Source: Formicarius rufipectus (lineage: Eukaryota > Chordata > Aves > Passeriformes > Formicariidae). Taken from it: DNA of 64,000 bases. The notes beneath the pieces are model-generated. The model was not told where the DNA came from. It did no database searches and saw only the letters and a program-made list of their open reading frames with translations. The DNA is taken from NCBI GenBank assembly GCA_013399695.1, contig VXAU01003515.1, positions 62,001-126,000 of the forward strand, given 5' to 3'. This document shows, in pieces, positions 1 to 14,800 of this stretch. Numbering within the stretch: position 1 is the first letter of the stretch; every line of letters starts with the position of its first letter. Position numbers and translations under genes: made by a program.

Positions 1-3000
1 AATATCGAGCCATTAACCTGCAGCTGTATAAAGGTTAATCAGCAAAGATTGTCATGTCAGTGCAGAGTCACAATTTTCTGATCATTATAACAGTTCCTGA
101 AAGATCAGATCTTAAAAATCCCACCAGCATCTTCCTTAGTCCAGTGCTGGGTCTATCCAGAGCATGATTAAACATTTTATAACTATTTTACTTGTATAAA
201 CTATTTGTAAAAATAATTTAAATGCTCTTGAAGTTTAAGCAACATATTTGAATCAATTTACAGGCATCAATAAATCCAGTTTAAATACTCCTGTAGAACA
301 GGTAACGATTATTATAACATCTGAGGGAATGATGAACTCATTTGCAGTATCTGGCAAAGTCGTAGGAGATTTTATTCATCTGACTCAAAAGGATCTGGTG
401 CAGCACAGCTAGTCTAGACATGGTCTACAGGTGCATAAGCAAGGAGAAGATCTAAGAACAACACACTTAAAGGTGACAGCATTTGATCTAGAGTGTCACA
501 AGGGAATATTTATAGAACAAAAATCTGTCTTAAGTGCTTTCAAGTTTCTTGGGCCCTATCCACATTCCTCTCAAGAACTTAGAGAAAACCAGTCACAGTC
601 TGGGAGCCCCAATAGGGATTGTGTATTCAGAACAAATAATGCCTTGGAAATGACAGCAAAATTTGCATAAACAACATTTTTTGGCCTTCTGACTCTTTAA
701 AAAAAGGTTGTTGCTGAATTGAGGCATAAGAATTCTGCCCATGCTATTTGTAATTCTGAAAATAATTTATCTTTCAGCTGATCAAGCCCTGGTATTTTAG
801 AAAAAGAGATTCATGTGGACAGATTGATGTTGTAAGACTAGACCTTTTACCAACAAAATACAATGTTTTCCCAGTAATTCAGTATTTCCCCCCACTATGA
901 GTGCTCTTGCTTTTCTCCAGCTCTCTCCACAATTCTTGATTCAGTTCACATGATAGAGGTAAATTTTTTTTCCCCTGCTGTAAATGCTGGAGTTCACAGT
1001 CTCTGTCCTTACAAATCAGTAAGTTAAGTAGTGACCTTTTCTTAACAATCAGACCAGCACACCAGTCAGACACCCGAAGTTAAGAAGGTGTCTATTCACT
1101 ATAAGACTCAGGACAGCAGGGAGTTTGGTAATTGCATTGTGATCCTCTTTGTCAATCTCTATCCCAATTTTTAAAGTACCTTTTCAACCAGAATTAATTT
1201 ATCAAGCAACTCTAAATTATGCATACTGCATTTTTTGAATTGGTAATTATAACCCTTTGAAAAAAAGTCAAAGCATACTTATAGCATCATTATAATAAAT
1301 ACATTATTTCACTTTGGAAGCTACCTAATGGACCTTAATGAATAGATAATTCATGGAAAAGAGATAACAGTGCCAGAAGGACACAGAGCACCTTATGATA
1401 GTACCTCAGCCTACACATTTTTCCTTCACATATCAGACATAAGTCACTGTGGGTGACCTATAGATTCAGTTCATCATTTGCTTATAACTCGAATTCTTAC
1501 AGTAATATTGTGGAATTTAATTCAGACTTCCAAAGATCATTATTCTACTCTATTATAGATAAAATACTAGCTTTGAGAAAGAAACATTTCCTTCTCCACT
1601 CAGTAAAGGATAGTATTTCTCAAAACTTCATTTTTCCTTTTTGTTTTCCAGTAAGATTTGAAAAGCCAAAGTCATGTAGCAGAAAAAATACCAGGTATTT
1701 AGAATCATTCTTCTTTCAAAGCATTCCATAATAGTGGCCTTTCTTGTTGCACTCTATATCTGCATGGGAAAAGGACTTGCAGGTATGATTAAAGATCAAG
1801 TATTCACGCCTTTTATTCTAAAGCATCTGTTTCAAGGTTTACACTGAAATCTCCTAATAATTTTGTTTCATGTGGCAGAAAGTATTATTCCCACAAAAGG
1901 ACTCAAAGATGTTATACTTTTTACAGAGATATACTTTTTGTTTCTAAATGTCTGAAAGATGTACAGTAGTAATATTGCTTTATGTCTTCCTTTAAAGCAC
2001 TGCCCAAGGAAGTGATAAAAATACATTGTTTTCTATTTAACCTTTGCTTACCTCACAATCTTATACAGTACCTAGTTTCTGTCTAGGTATCCTTAGCTAT
2101 ATGCCTGCTAGCCAATAACAAATACCTTCTGTATGACACACTTTGCATTATTCTTCTTCTTCAGGGACTTTGAATTGCTGTATTAAGATACTGTTTTCAC
2201 TTAACAATGTAGCAAAGTCAAGTCCTCCGATGTGCTGCAGAAATCCACCAAAGTTTCAGTAACTTCTCAGAGAAACAAGGTAACAAGTTAAATCTCAGTG
2301 GCTCTTACCTTCTTTGATATGGACATCATGTGTTTTTTTCCTCAAAAGGTATGAGCGGTGTAATTGACATACATGCAAATACCAACTGGGAAATGTATAC
2401 AGCCTTCCACAGAAGAATCTATATTCAAGAGCGAATTTATGAAGAAATATAATAGTACTTTTAAAATAAAACAGCTGATTCCATTTTTCTCACACAAATA
2501 TTTTTACACAGTTGTCCAGATGGCCTTTCAGTTTCTCCATTAAGACAATCACTCTATTTAAATATCAAATTACGAGTTCAGCAACAACAAACACATATAC
2601 TGGTACCTTTTATTAACAGGCACAGAGATTGCTTTAAAATGATTCCTCAGAGACTGTTTCTTGGCATGACTATAAGGGTGCAGGTTTCCAGCATATGTTT
2701 CACTCATAAAATGTATTGATTTATTATTTTAGACTTGATTATACAATGATTCATTTGTATAATCATTCAGAAGGAAAACGGTTCTCTAAAATTATTTCCA
2801 ACCATTTTAGAAAACCTGAATTTACATGCCAAGATAGTGCACATAGAGTGGCTCCAGGGCTAAACTTGGGTAATTAAAACCAGAACACTTTAACATTCCT
2901 GCTGTTTATAGCTGACTGAGATGCAGATTGAAAGAAACAGAAAACAAAGTAAAAATCAAGCTTCAGTCTAGATTAGAACAGCCACCTGACAGAAAAACCA

Positions 3001-4281
3001 ACAGCTCATGTTTTTGTTAGTTTTGTTTTGTTTTGATGCACTGGCAAAATCTACAGCGGCCGTAGCTCATTTATTGAGTTTTATGTACAGCCCCAGAACA
3101 ACTTATAGAGCCTTCTCCTAGGCTATTATCATGTGGTGATTTAAAGATTGAATTGTTTTGTTTAGAAGCTTTGTCATAACTTTGTTCAAAGTCACTCCTG
3201 GAAAAAAAAAAAAAAAAAAAAAGAGAGAGATGTGTGATATAATCTGAACACTCACCAAGGTAAAATCAGCAGGTAGTCTCTAAAATGCTTGCAATTTCAC
3301 ATTACCAGTGTGGTGTCAAAAAAGCCTCTCGCTTCTGTTTCAAGCAAAGCAGGAGCTGAAGCCAGTACCTCTCAGACCTTCTTGTGCATCACACTGCCTT
3401 TCATTTACTGCTTTTGTAAGAAAGACAAGTGTGCTCCAGGGAGATTATCTACAACAGTTGTGTTTGTCTGAGTATTCACTGAGTCTCTATGGAACCACCA
3501 AAGCAGATGAAAATGTTATAGTGTAGCTGATGAATTAGGATGACTGGTAAGTTATCAAAGCATTTCTTTTACAACTAGTTTCACAGAGTAAAAAGGCCAG
3601 AAAGCCACTGTTCAAAGCACTTGACTAGTACTCCTAGCCAGGCTTCTGAAGGAAACATGCTTTGTGTATCAAACAAAAAGGGACAATGGTTGCAAGTTTA
3701 AACATGCAAGATTCCAACTACATTCCTGGGGGAAAAAACTACCACGAGCATGTTGTGGAACGCCCATCCTTCAAAATAGTCAGAATTTAACTGGACAATC
3801 TTATCTAACTTGGAAACTGGTGCTGTTTTGAACAAGTTGGACTACAGACCTCCTGAGGTCCCACGGAATATACATTAGCCTATGATTCTGAGCAATCACA
3901 TTTCTCACTTACTTCTGCAGTGATTTGTCAGTTTTCAGAAAAACCTGATTAACGGGTAGAAATATAGACATGAAACTCTTAGAACTGGCTTCCATGACAT
4001 GTAGTCCCAGACAGCTGTTTCCTTCTCTGATCTCCCCAGTTTTTCTCCATCTAAAAAATTATCTCTGTTCACCTCTTGCTGGCCACATACTCAACCAAGT
4101 CAGCCGTGTGACATTCTACCTTCTAATCTGCTGGTAGTCAAGCAACAGCAGATAGAGGATTATGGAAAGGAGAAGTGTGCAGATGAAGGAACCTGATATC
4201 TCAGTCATAGTGCACAAAATTACCGGAAACTATAGCTTCGTAAATTCTGCAGACAGAACTGTGTACTTCTAGGTAAAGTAC
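1..4281. other. AT-rich sequence downstream of ANKRD31, no gene recognised
   Basis: This stretch lies beyond the 3' end of ANKRD31. All open frames are short (under about 95 codons), show no recognisable family, and lack convincing exon structure. An A-run of about 21 bases followed by a short GA repeat lies at 3202-3230. I see no CR1 3' end or LTR here. It may contain ANKRD31 3' UTR or intergenic DNA; the poly(A) site was not located. Confidence 0.6.
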
Positions 4282-4972
4282 TGTCCTGGCTTTAGTAGCC
4301 AGGGTCAGTTTGTCACTGTGTGGGTGTGTATTCTAAACCCTCTATGTCATTTTCTCACAAACTGCTCACAATGGCCCATTTGCAGCAGCTGCCTAGGACG
4401 CACCCAACCCCTCAGGCTACAAACTGGGTGTTTAGGAACTTCTGTGAGATAAGGAAGTTTTCCTGCCTTCACACCCACCCGAGGGGTCATGTCTGATAAT
4501 GGGCCATCAGGGATGCCAAAAATATGCCATTGTTTACCTCCCAGAGTGAATCACCCATTGTGAAACTCTCCACCCTGGGAGAAGGACTGGCCGTTCCCAT
4601 CAGAGCCCAAGCAGATATAAGCTTGGGGTCTTGGGACTGGGATATCTCTTCAGATCCAGGGGAGGACCAAAGCCTCAAGAAGAATGAGACTGCCACCGGA
4701 CTGCAACAATCATTTTCACCAGCTGGTTTCTTGTTTTCTTTTTACTTTGAACTCAGGGGGACCACGTGGTGCTCAGCACAGGGGTTGGTGAGCTCCATTC
4801 TTCTTGTGTGCCCCACTTTGCTGGGCTGTACATCTGGTGTTTCTGTGGCACAAACGCATTTGCCTTCTGTATCAGTGTATTTTGTGATCTTCTATTAAAT
4901 TGTTATTCTGACTTGCAATCCCATTCTGAGTTGGATTCATTTCTCCTGCCGGTTTAAGTCTAAACCAGCACA
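4282..4972 (+). mobile_element. Solo LTR, family A copy 1
   Basis: The element begins TGTCCTGGCTTTAG and ends TAAACCAGCACA, so it has the TG...CA ends of a retroviral LTR. The 5-mer AGTAC (4277-4281) precedes it and AGTAT (4973-4977) follows it, an imperfect 5-bp target duplication. A TATA-like GATATAA lies at 4614-4620, and a possible polyadenylation signal ATTAAA near 4893. Nearly the same sequence recurs in reverse at 46783-47472, and older copies at 8862 and 42862. No internal retroviral genes adjoin it, so it is a solo LTR. The 124-codon open frame inside it is not a gene. Confidence 0.85.
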
Positions 4973-5657
4973 AGTATGCAAGTACCTAGAGCAATCACCT
5001 GGAATTTTACAGTACTGGAAAATACTTTAAAATATTTTGTTTGCAAGCCATAAAGAATAGAAAACAGTGTAATAGCTGCACCTCAAAATACCTCTGAGAT
5101 CAAAAAATATCATGGGTAGAAGTACTTGTCTATAATCTCATTTTGCCTCCAAAGTAAAAAATACAAAGAGTATATAGTACATTTCCCTAGCTTTACAGTC
5201 ACATAAATAGGGACATAGTGTATTTGGTGAATACCTGCTATAGCAAAAGAGGAAAACAAATGTATTAGATGTCAGGATTTTGGTTTCAAGAGTGTGTGTT
5301 TTGCTTCCTGTTTTTTTTAAAACATTTCAAGTACTTCTTCTCTGTCACATTATTATTGCCATTATTCAGTTTATCAAGCTAATACTTCAAGAATAGCCAG
5401 TGAAAAAATTCAGATATATAGAATTAAGTTCCTTTAAGCCATGCCATTTTGTTAGAAAAAAATAAAGTTGGGGTTTTTAGTTTACATATTAGTTTTTCAA
5501 CCACTAAATGATGTTCATTATCTTTTCCAGCTTTCCTCCAAAAACATGAAGACAAGAATAGTAGAGTTTTCTAGTGAAAGTACTTTCTGACAGAATTGTC
5601 TGAGCCTAAACAGAAGTTGGGGTTCTGAACTGGCAGAACAAAATACATTGCAAGTTT
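4973..5657. other. Putative ANKRD31 3' UTR / downstream flank
   Basis: This interval follows the proposed ANKRD31 stop on the minus strand and ends at the LTR. No clear AATAAA is seen on the minus strand, so the transcript end is not defined. No other feature is recognised. Confidence 0.35.
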
Positions 5658-5820
5658 TCAAGAACAGGTCACATTTCTTTGCATTATAATTACATGGCAC
5701 TTTAAACATATTGCAGGAAAATTAGAGTACAACGGGCTAGTTTGTTGTTTGGACATCGATGTATCATAGTATCTTAGATACATACGAAATCCCTCTTCTG
5801 AGAAGTTTACTATTTCAAGT
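5658..5820 (-). CDS. ANKRD31: ANKRD31 exon 25, proposed terminal coding exon
   Basis: Joining in phase 2 after an acceptor CCAATAG, it gives QVLEIVNFSEEGF at the junction with exon 24. As I recall the mammalian tail (Q-I-K-E-I ... I-S-D-x-E), this matches at alternating hydrophobic and acidic positions. That tail is where ANKRD31 binds the REC114 PH domain. The frame then runs to a TGA at 5658. A donor-like GTATGT lies just after GF, so the exon could be shorter with a further exon downstream. The identification is from residue pattern only. Confidence 0.5.
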
Positions 5821-8800
5821 CTATTGGCAGACTCTTGCAAATATGCACACGCAGTGTTTTCCAGTAGTTCAATTTTACACCTGTCTAGGAGGGCACTGAA
5901 ATACTTAATAGCTTGGATTTGTTTTACAGAAGTAATTTACATGGATTTAAATATTCTCCTGTTAAGTCAGCGGTTTCAGCGTCACAACTTACTGGTGCAC
6001 AAAAAAGACAACTGAAATTAATTATTTTCTATCATTTTCCAGGACTAGTAAAGCCCAGAAAGTAAACTAACTTAAAGCAAATTTATACAGCTGGGTCTTA
6101 CACTCAGATTTTATTTAGTATGAAGTAAAGCAGCAATGACATTATGTATATGACTTGATTCTTTGGAAAAAAAAGGTAGAGGGCAAACCAGTGCAGCAAA
6201 TCCATCTATACATTTAAGAGCCTTTGTGAAATACTAGTCCTGAGACAGTTGTTTGTAAATTAATTTCCTTTGTAAGTAGGAGTTTGCTTTTCACATTTTG
6301 CTTTAAAAAATATTTTTTGTCAGACTATGAAACTTAAAAGGCTCCTCCTCAGAACTAGATGCAAAAAATATGGGTTCCACAAGGCAGAGATACCAAAACT
6401 GAAATGGTGATTAAATTTTTTCAGGTTTATACTGCATTTTAAATAGGTTTTTCCTTCAATTAACTGGGTAATTATAGTAAGTATAAACAAAAAATTCCAA
6501 TTTACTATTTTTTAGTTATTATGACTCTTTAGTTTTGCATAATCTCCACTGCCTGTAAATGGTTACTTTTGCTACAAAATTACACTACACTTTTGTTGTA
6601 ACAGTTCCCACACCAGAGTGAGCATTCAGGTAAGAAGGTGGCAAGGACCATACAGGCTACATGACCATTATTTTGGTACGCAGAACTAGCAGCTGTATTT
6701 GAGAAAACTAGAATGTGGCTATTAATTTGTTCATCAGAGAAACACAACTCCAATAAGTCAGAGTGTGTGTTACTTTTCAATTCATATCAAAGGGCAGTTC
6801 AATCTGGTTTGTTTTTTTTTAATATATATCTAAATATGAAAACAATCTACTATATAATCTGGTTCTTGTAACTTTAAAGACCACCTTCCCCCAAATATTC
6901 TGCTCTTACTTTTACTAAATCTATTTTCTTCCATTGAAAAAGGAAAAGGAAAAAAAAAAAAAAAAAAGCTGGGATCCCAAACCGTTTTCTGGAGAGGTTT
7001 GTCAACCCTGGGGCAAATTTTGTCCTTTGCACGATAGCTGCAGGGCCTATGTACAGAAGCACAAAGAACTGCTTTAAACTGTGGATACACTTTCAGTTTA
7101 TGATTACTGACAAAGACTGGGCACTTCTGGTTTCTGACCTACTGCTTCCCAGAGCACACCTGACTCAGCACTGTTTCCCACTTGAGTGCAGTGTTACATG
7201 ACAGCAGGGTTTGAGCTGATCTGACTGCACTGCAGTCAATCAGGGTTGTCCCTCTGTAGTATAAGCATAAGGCGGTACAGGCAAAAATACCAGGTTCAAG
7301 TGCAATAAGCACTGTGGAAGACATACAAATATTACACACAGGTTTTAATGTGCAATAAACATACAAGTAATACTGAAAACACAGTACTACAAGCTCAGTC
7401 AACTACATAAAGATCAGAACGTCTCTGACATTTCCACATTACATGAGATTATTTAGCAATGCTTATGTATCATATTCCTCCATTTAAATCCAGAAGGCAC
7501 TTGTCTATGCTATTGTTCTGTGAAGACATTTAACTGAGTACTTGAAATGAGTTATTTTGTTAGCTACATCAAAATACCAAAATGTTTCTGATTTGGACAC
7601 AGGAGAGTCAACAATACTGAGCTCTGAAAAACATAGTTATTGGGTCATTTAGATGAATCCAACCCATCAGCAGTGTCGTTTTTCTCCATCACTCTTTCCA
7701 TCCCACACACCAGTCAGTTTCATGCTACCTATTTTGTTTTTCCTTTTGTACCTCTAGCACAGTCCTTGCATCCACCATTAACCTTTTTAGACAGTAAAAA
7801 AAACACTTACTCATATATTTCCCAGAAACAGCTCCTTCTCTTTCAGCACACAGAAAAGTTTTCACAACTTGTCTTTGTGACAAGGATGGGGTGTTTGGAT
7901 GCATACTGCTCAGGTCAAAGCTCCCAAGAGGCTGAGCAGGGGAGACAGTACCAGGACTGTGATCATTCTGGTTGTGGTTGCTGGTGTTCTTTGTGGTAAA
8001 AGTCTTTCCTGAGAGCATAAAAAGATACTTTTGTTCTAGAAACAGAGAGTTTTGCTTAACACCAGTGGTTCAATTCACAGAACCATTACACTTTTTATTT
8101 TTCTTAATTTCTGACCCTAAATTTTCACTTAGCTTGACACCACCTAACACATGAGGCCTTTCCTTTGCCCCTTTGCAGCCCAGCAGCTGCTGCTGCTGTA
8201 AGATGATTGAAGAATTCTTTTTATAGAAGAATACATGTCTTCCTTGGCAAAATTGCACTAGACACAACATGAATTTAACTTGAAAAGTCGTCTGCTAAAT
8301 ATGTGTGTTCCATTGCTTGCCTCAAGGAAAATGGAGACATACCATAGCACATATGATCATAGCAAAACTATTCTTACTTGCTTTCAAGCAATCTTACTGA
8401 TTTCAGCTGCTGCCTGTTGGGAACAGTGCTTGGAACAACTCCTGAACTGGGCTTGGAAACCATTCCTGAGTTTCCAAATGACCACAACTGTGCTCACAAT
8501 AAAACAGTGAAAGTTAATCCTTTTCTGAAAAAATGTAAGGCACTGTTTAATTTTCTGCTATATATCTGGCCAGAGAGTTCATGAAACGGAACTGAAAGTG
8601 AGAACACTTTGGCTTTCCCTCCCTCAATTTCTCACCTAGGGCTAACTACACATCACAAAAAGAACTTCCTTAAATAGTCCTTTCAAGAATCCTCTGGAAA
8701 AAACACTTACTGTCCTTAAGATTGATTTTTGTTTGTCAACACCGTTTTTTGAATAAATGCATTTCTCTGTTTTATAAGTTATAATGTTTATCATAAATAT

Positions 8801-11800
8801 TCCACAACACAAATAATTTAGAAGAACTAGAGAAATTTTAAAAAAAATTTCCAAAAGCCTATGTCCTGGTTATAGTGGCCGGGACCAGTTCGTCACTGTG
8901 TGGGTGTGGCCAGGGCTGTGTATTCTATGTCATTTCTCATGAACTGTTAATAATGGATCATTTGCAGCAGCTGGCCAGGGCACACCTGACACCTCAGACT
9001 ACAGGCTGGGTGTTAAAGAACCCTGTGAGGCACTGGAAAGTTTCTGTGTTCACACAAATGACTCAGGTGTGATAACCCCCCTCTGGGGAGGCACCAGCAC
9101 CTTCACACTCAGCCTGAGGGCTCCTGTCTGCTAATGGGCCATCACGGATTCCTAAAATATCCCATAACTCACAGACCACCGTGAAACTCCTCACCCTGGG
9201 GGAGGTTCTGGCCATTCCCACCTGAACGTGAGCAGATACATAAGCTTGGGTTTTGGGGACTTCTGGTGCCTCTCATTGCATTCAGAGGAGGACCAGAGCC
9301 TCAACAGGACTGTGACTGCCACTCTTAACCAGACTGCAACCATCATCCTCACCCACAGGTTTTCCTTTCTTCTTACTTTGTACTCAGGGAGGCCACATGG
9401 TGCTCAGCACAGGGACTGTGCTGGGCTGTACATCTGTTTCTGTGGGTCAAATGGATTCTTCCTCTGTATCACTGTATTGTGATCTTTTTATTAAATTGTA
9501 ATTCAGACTTGTAATCTCTAAGTTGGGTTCATTTCTCCTGCTGGTTTACCTTTAAACCAGCAAAGTCTATTAAAAAGTTAGAAAACTAAATCCATTTTTA
9601 AGTCACTTACACCTGGTATAAACTGAAGTTACTGAAGCAAGGCAAAGTAAACTCATCATCTGGGTCATCTTAGCCTGAGGCAGTAGAACATGGTAGTTTT
9701 AATATCAAATTAGTTATTTTGAATTGTTATCTTTTAATTTATTTTTTTAGAACAGATCAGCCCTGATATCCCAGTTCATATGATGTGCAGTGTCTCAACA
9801 AATTAACAGCACCAATCCCTTTTTGGACAGCAAGTACAACCAGCTGTCAAAGGGACTGGGGTTTCTCTGTGATCACATTACTAATCAAAACTAGACTGAA
9901 GTTCTTAAGTCCACTGGGTTGTGCTGAAAAAACTGTTCAGTATCACTTTGGCATATCAATGCACTGTTTCTTATGACTATTTATTTTTAGAGAATATCCC
10001 CCTAATTTATACTGTTGCTTGGGCACAGTGAGATTTCCACCAACACAGAAAATTCAATATGATTTGAAGATGTACATGAGATTAAAACTTATGCTGTATC
10101 TGAGTTTGCAACAGAATAAAAAAGTATTAAAATAACTTATTAGAAACCACTATATATCAAATATTTCAGTGTAAAGTTTACATAAACTTTTTTACACAGG
10201 AACCAAGTCATTATTAACTATTGTCTTCACACATATTTATGGAAGAAATGTACTTCTTTAGACTTCATGTATAAGTTCTGGCACTACTTATATTTCAAGC
10301 CCAAGATTTGTGATAACCATGTACCCCAGAAAAAAAAATCAGAAATCAATAGAGGGATTTTGGGATTTAAGTTCTTTAGAAATCACTTTCTGCTACTTTC
10401 AGTCATGGTGAGTATTAGATTTTAAGTGGTACATACCCAAAAGCTCTCCTCCCTGTGTTGGTAACTCCAGGTCACTGAAAACTGACACTTCACCAACAAC
10501 AAATTTTGACAATTCTGTCCCAAGATATGTAACCTGGATAAAAAAAAAATCTAAGTGTATAACTGGTTGAATTAATGGGGGGGGGTCTTGATAGGTGTAA
10601 AAATGTCACTTTTCTTATAAAACTGAGTTTATGCACTTATCAGTCTAATCCGTATCTGTCACAGTCAAGGAGAAATTCTGCTAATTTGAATTCTAAATGA
10701 AAAAAACAAACAAACCAACCAACAAGCATAATACAGACCATCGGCAAAGCCCTTAAAGCTCTGTCAGTATTTTTGCAACATTTGTTCATGACATTTCAAT
10801 TAGCTTGCTCCTTTTTATTCAAACTACCTTTCAACTCACATAGACAGAGGCAAGGCAGAGGTGTTTAATTTCTTCTTTTCCCTTGTCTTCCACATGGATA
10901 ATGGCTCAAGGAGATCGCAGGGCCCTGAGCTGAAAAACCATGACTGCAAGAATAATCAACTTCCAGTCACCCTGAAATTGTGAGGGATCTGCTGCTCTAT
11001 CTAGAGCCGTACAAAACTGAAGGGCTTGATAGGATTCATCCCAGAAACTTCAAGAGCCAGACGATGTCATCACATAACCTCTTAGTGATTTTTCAGTCAT
11101 CTTGGGATTCTGGAGAGGTCCCTGCTGACTGGAGGCTAGTGTAGGTTTTCCCAGTTTTCAAGAAGGGCAAGGAAGACTCCATAAATTGCAGGCCTGTCAG
11201 TCTCACCTCAGTGCCTGGTGAAGTTATGGAGATTTATTTGGGATGTATTGAACAACACCTGAATGACAATGCACTCATCAATCACAGCCAGCATGGCTTC
11301 ATGAGAGGAAAGTCCTGCTAATCAAAGCTGATTTCCTTTATGACAAGGCAACCCACCTAGCTGACCAAGGGAAGCCAGACAACGTAACCTTTTTGGATTT
11401 CAGTAAAATTTTTGAGACTAGTCTCACAGGATCCTGCTGGACAAACTGTCCAGCACACAGCTGGATAAACACATCATGTGGTGGGTGAGCAATTGGCTCA
11501 TGGGGCAAGCACAGAGGGAAACAGTGAATGGGGTGACATCAGACTGGTGACCTGACACTAGTGGGGTTCCAGCAGGCTCCATCTCGGGCCCTGTGCTCTT
11601 CAACATCTTCATGAATGACTTGGATGCAGGACTGGAAGGGACATTCAGCAAGTTTGCAGATGACACAAAACTGGGAGGAGTTGCTGAGTCCTTCAAAGGC
11701 AGGGAGGCCCTGCAGAGACACCTCAACAAATTACAGGACTGGGCAATCACCAACCACAGGAAGTTCAGCAAGGGGAAGTGTCAAATACTGTACCTGCAAT

Positions 11801-14800
11801 GGGACAACCCTGAATGTACAGACAGTCTGGGGAATGAGATCCTGAAAACCAGCATCATGGAAAGGGACCTGGGGGTCCTGCCTGGTGGCAAGTTGAATCT
11901 GAGTAAACAGTGACCTGGCAGCCAGGAGGGCCAACCATGTCCAGGGGGGCATCAGGCACAGCATCGCCAGCTGGGCAAGGGAGGGGATTGTCCCGCTCTG
12001 CTCTGCACTGGGGCAGCCCCATCTGGAACATTGTGGGCAGGTTTGGGCACCACAATATAAGATACTAAGCTCTTAGAGAGTGTCCAAAAGAGGGCAACAA
12101 ACACGAAGGACCTTGAGGGGAAGCCATATGAGAAGCAGCTTGAGGTCATTTGGTCTGTGCAGGCTGGAGAAGAGGAGACTAAGGGGAGACCTCACTGCAG
12201 TTACAACTTCCTCTTGAGGAGAAGAAGAGAGGCAGGCAATGATCTCTTCTCTGTGGTGACCAGTGACAGAACTGAGGAAATGGCATGAAGTTGTGTCAAG
12301 GGAGGTTTAGGTTGCATATTAGAAAATGGTCCCTTCCCCTTGAGGGTGGCTGGACCCTGGAACAGGCTCCTCAGGGCAAATGGTCACGGCACCAAGCCTG
12401 ACAGAGCTCAAGAAGTGTTCGGGCAATACTCTGAGGCACATGGTGTGACTCTTGGGGACAGTCCTGTGCAGTTAGACCAGACTCAATCCCTGTGGGATTC
12501 TTCCAACTCAGCATATTCTGTGATTCTGTGATCTTTAAACCTACTCTCAAATCCCGGAAAGTTTACAGTGTGAGCATTCCACATCCTTTCAACACTTATG
12601 ACTAGTTCCATTCTCTACAGATACAACTATGTAGCTCTTTCTTTGCTGCTTATTCAGTAAAAGATCATCTTGTAAAAGTTAGACTTGCACTTTCTTTTGT
12701 TTTAAGAACAGTATGGAGATCTAGATTAGTCAAATTTGTTATAGCCATTTATTATTGCTATTTTTGAGAGTAAAATCAGGCCTACCTTATTCCACACATA
12801 CTTCCATGTCACAGAAATATCACTTCCTAGTACATCTTTAACCCACTGAACTGGATTCTGCAGTATTTCTCCTTTGTTGGTTCTGATTTTGCCATTCTTT
12901 AAGAGTGTAGCTTTATGACTAAAGTCCTAAAAAAAAATAAGAAATAATTTCAACCTATAAGTTAAGAAATTTGAAAAATGCTGTAAGAACAATACAGCTG
13001 AAAAGTTGCAGCTAATTCTGTTTTTCTTTGAAAAAAAAGTTAAAGAATTTAGTACCACTATCATAAACTGTGTTATGTAAAATAAGAGGATTTATTCCAC
13101 CAGAATAAGATGTACCAATGGGAGGACAAATCTCCCTATGTGTGTTTATCAGAACTGTATTTGCACCTTATTTCCTCTCAGACATAACAAGGCTTTGAAT
13201 AAAATAATTTGCAACAGTGAACTCAGGCACTCACAACAGGCAAACCTGTGCAACACAAAATTGCTACTCAAATGCAATCTGCCTTACACATGTGGAACAA
13301 GCACGTGAAGTTCCAGCAACAAGGCAAAGATGAAATATATTAACATAAAAATTTCCCTTATATCAAGGGATATAATTTACATGTTTTAGGAAGAATGTGA
13401 CAGTCTCATATTCTGCAAAATTAAGTATAAAAACTTACTGTTGGTGCTTCTTTGATAATGCTAATACAGCTCTGTTCTGCAAACCAGAAGCACAACTTAT
13501 TACAGTTGTTTATAATTGAACAAGTTATGGTTTTGTCATATTGCTTTCAGACTAACACAGCTATATAATGCAAAAATAGCTGATGATAAACTCTATTAGA
13601 ACTTAGTATGGTCATTTATCATGCATTAGCTTAAATAAATAAGAGAATGATCCACCAGCAGATATTGAACCCCTACCTGCCATATCCACTGGCTTGGGGT
13701 GCCTGTAAGAATCTAAAGACAATTATTTTCATGAGCACTCAAACCAGTTCACAGTTTCACAGCCTAGGTCTACAGAATTCAACAACTGCACTCTGCCTGT
13801 CCAAAGCCAACCTTAAGAATGGACTACGTATCAGCTATACGCTGCTGACAAGTACATCTCTATAACAATGCAGGAAAATTTACTGATCATCTCCTCTTTG
13901 AAATGCAACAAACACTGTTTTCTAAATTTCAGTCTCTATATCACTGTCTTCCAAGACATAAGTGTCATTTTCACCCTTGTAAAGGCCATTCTCTACAGTC
14001 CAAACATCAGTACTTCAGCAAGGGGTTATAACTCTCTAAAATCCACATGCATCAAGGTGATGCCACAGATAACTGCACTGAGAGTAAGCATACTGAATTC
14101 TTCATCTCTCCACTTAGTCATCTTGCAGTTCAAAGGAATATTACATGTTCTTTAAAGAAAAGAAGCATCTATCATATGGCCCAAAGTAGAGCCTTGTGAT
14201 TTATTCTATCCTATGTTACAAACACAAGACCACATGAAATGGCAACTCTCAGCAGAAAAGCATTCCTGAGCAGATTATAGGTGTAGGAAAAGGAGACATT
14301 TCTACTTAACTGGATCTGGTGAGATGGTTGAAAAGAACCTTTCATGTTTCATGCATCAATATGCTGTCCTGAAAATAACTAGTTCTCAATTGGGAATTCA
14401 GTCAATGATTCCCTCATTTGTTCAATTCTAAGCCAGGCCCCTGGCAGCTGCCTTGCAAATCTGCTCTGTATTTGGAGGGATACGGACATGCTTTTGTATT
14501 AAAACAAAACAAAAAAAAAATTTAAAAAAAAAAAAAAAACCACAAAAAACCAAACAAACAAAAACCCCACAAAACCAAAACAAAAAAAAACAAAACAAAA
14601 AAACAAACAAAAACAAAAACAAAAACAAACAACAAAACAACAAAACAAAACCAAAAACAAACAACAAAACAAACAAAGAGGTGGTTTTTTTTTTTTAATT
14701 CAAATACAGTTCATACCAGACTGTAAAATTAAAGAACCAGCTAATACGTAAGCAAGTAATTTTGCATGTATTTATGTCTATTACAGCACTATGAAATTCT

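Noticed and set aside
4524..4898. 124-codon plus frame
   Set aside because: It lies in LTR copy 1 and is mirrored at 46841-47230 in copy 4; it is shared by descent of the repeat, with no viral protein resemblance.
7725..8018. 97-codon minus frame with good acceptor (CTCTCAG) and donor (GTAAGTG)
   Set aside because: Considered as an ANKRD31 3' exon, but its open frame does not fit the phase left by exon 24; the in-phase reading stops after 14 codons and resembles the mammalian tail less than exon 25.
8642..8854. Minus frame with donor-like GTAAGTG near 8705
   Set aside because: In-phase readings from exon 24 hit stops; no family resemblance.
11593..11913. 106-codon frame with reverse-transcriptase motifs
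   Set aside because: A decayed CR1 fragment, not a host gene; annotated as a mobile element.
14428..14698. 81- and 82-codon low-complexity frames
   Set aside because: Artefact of the A/C simple repeat.
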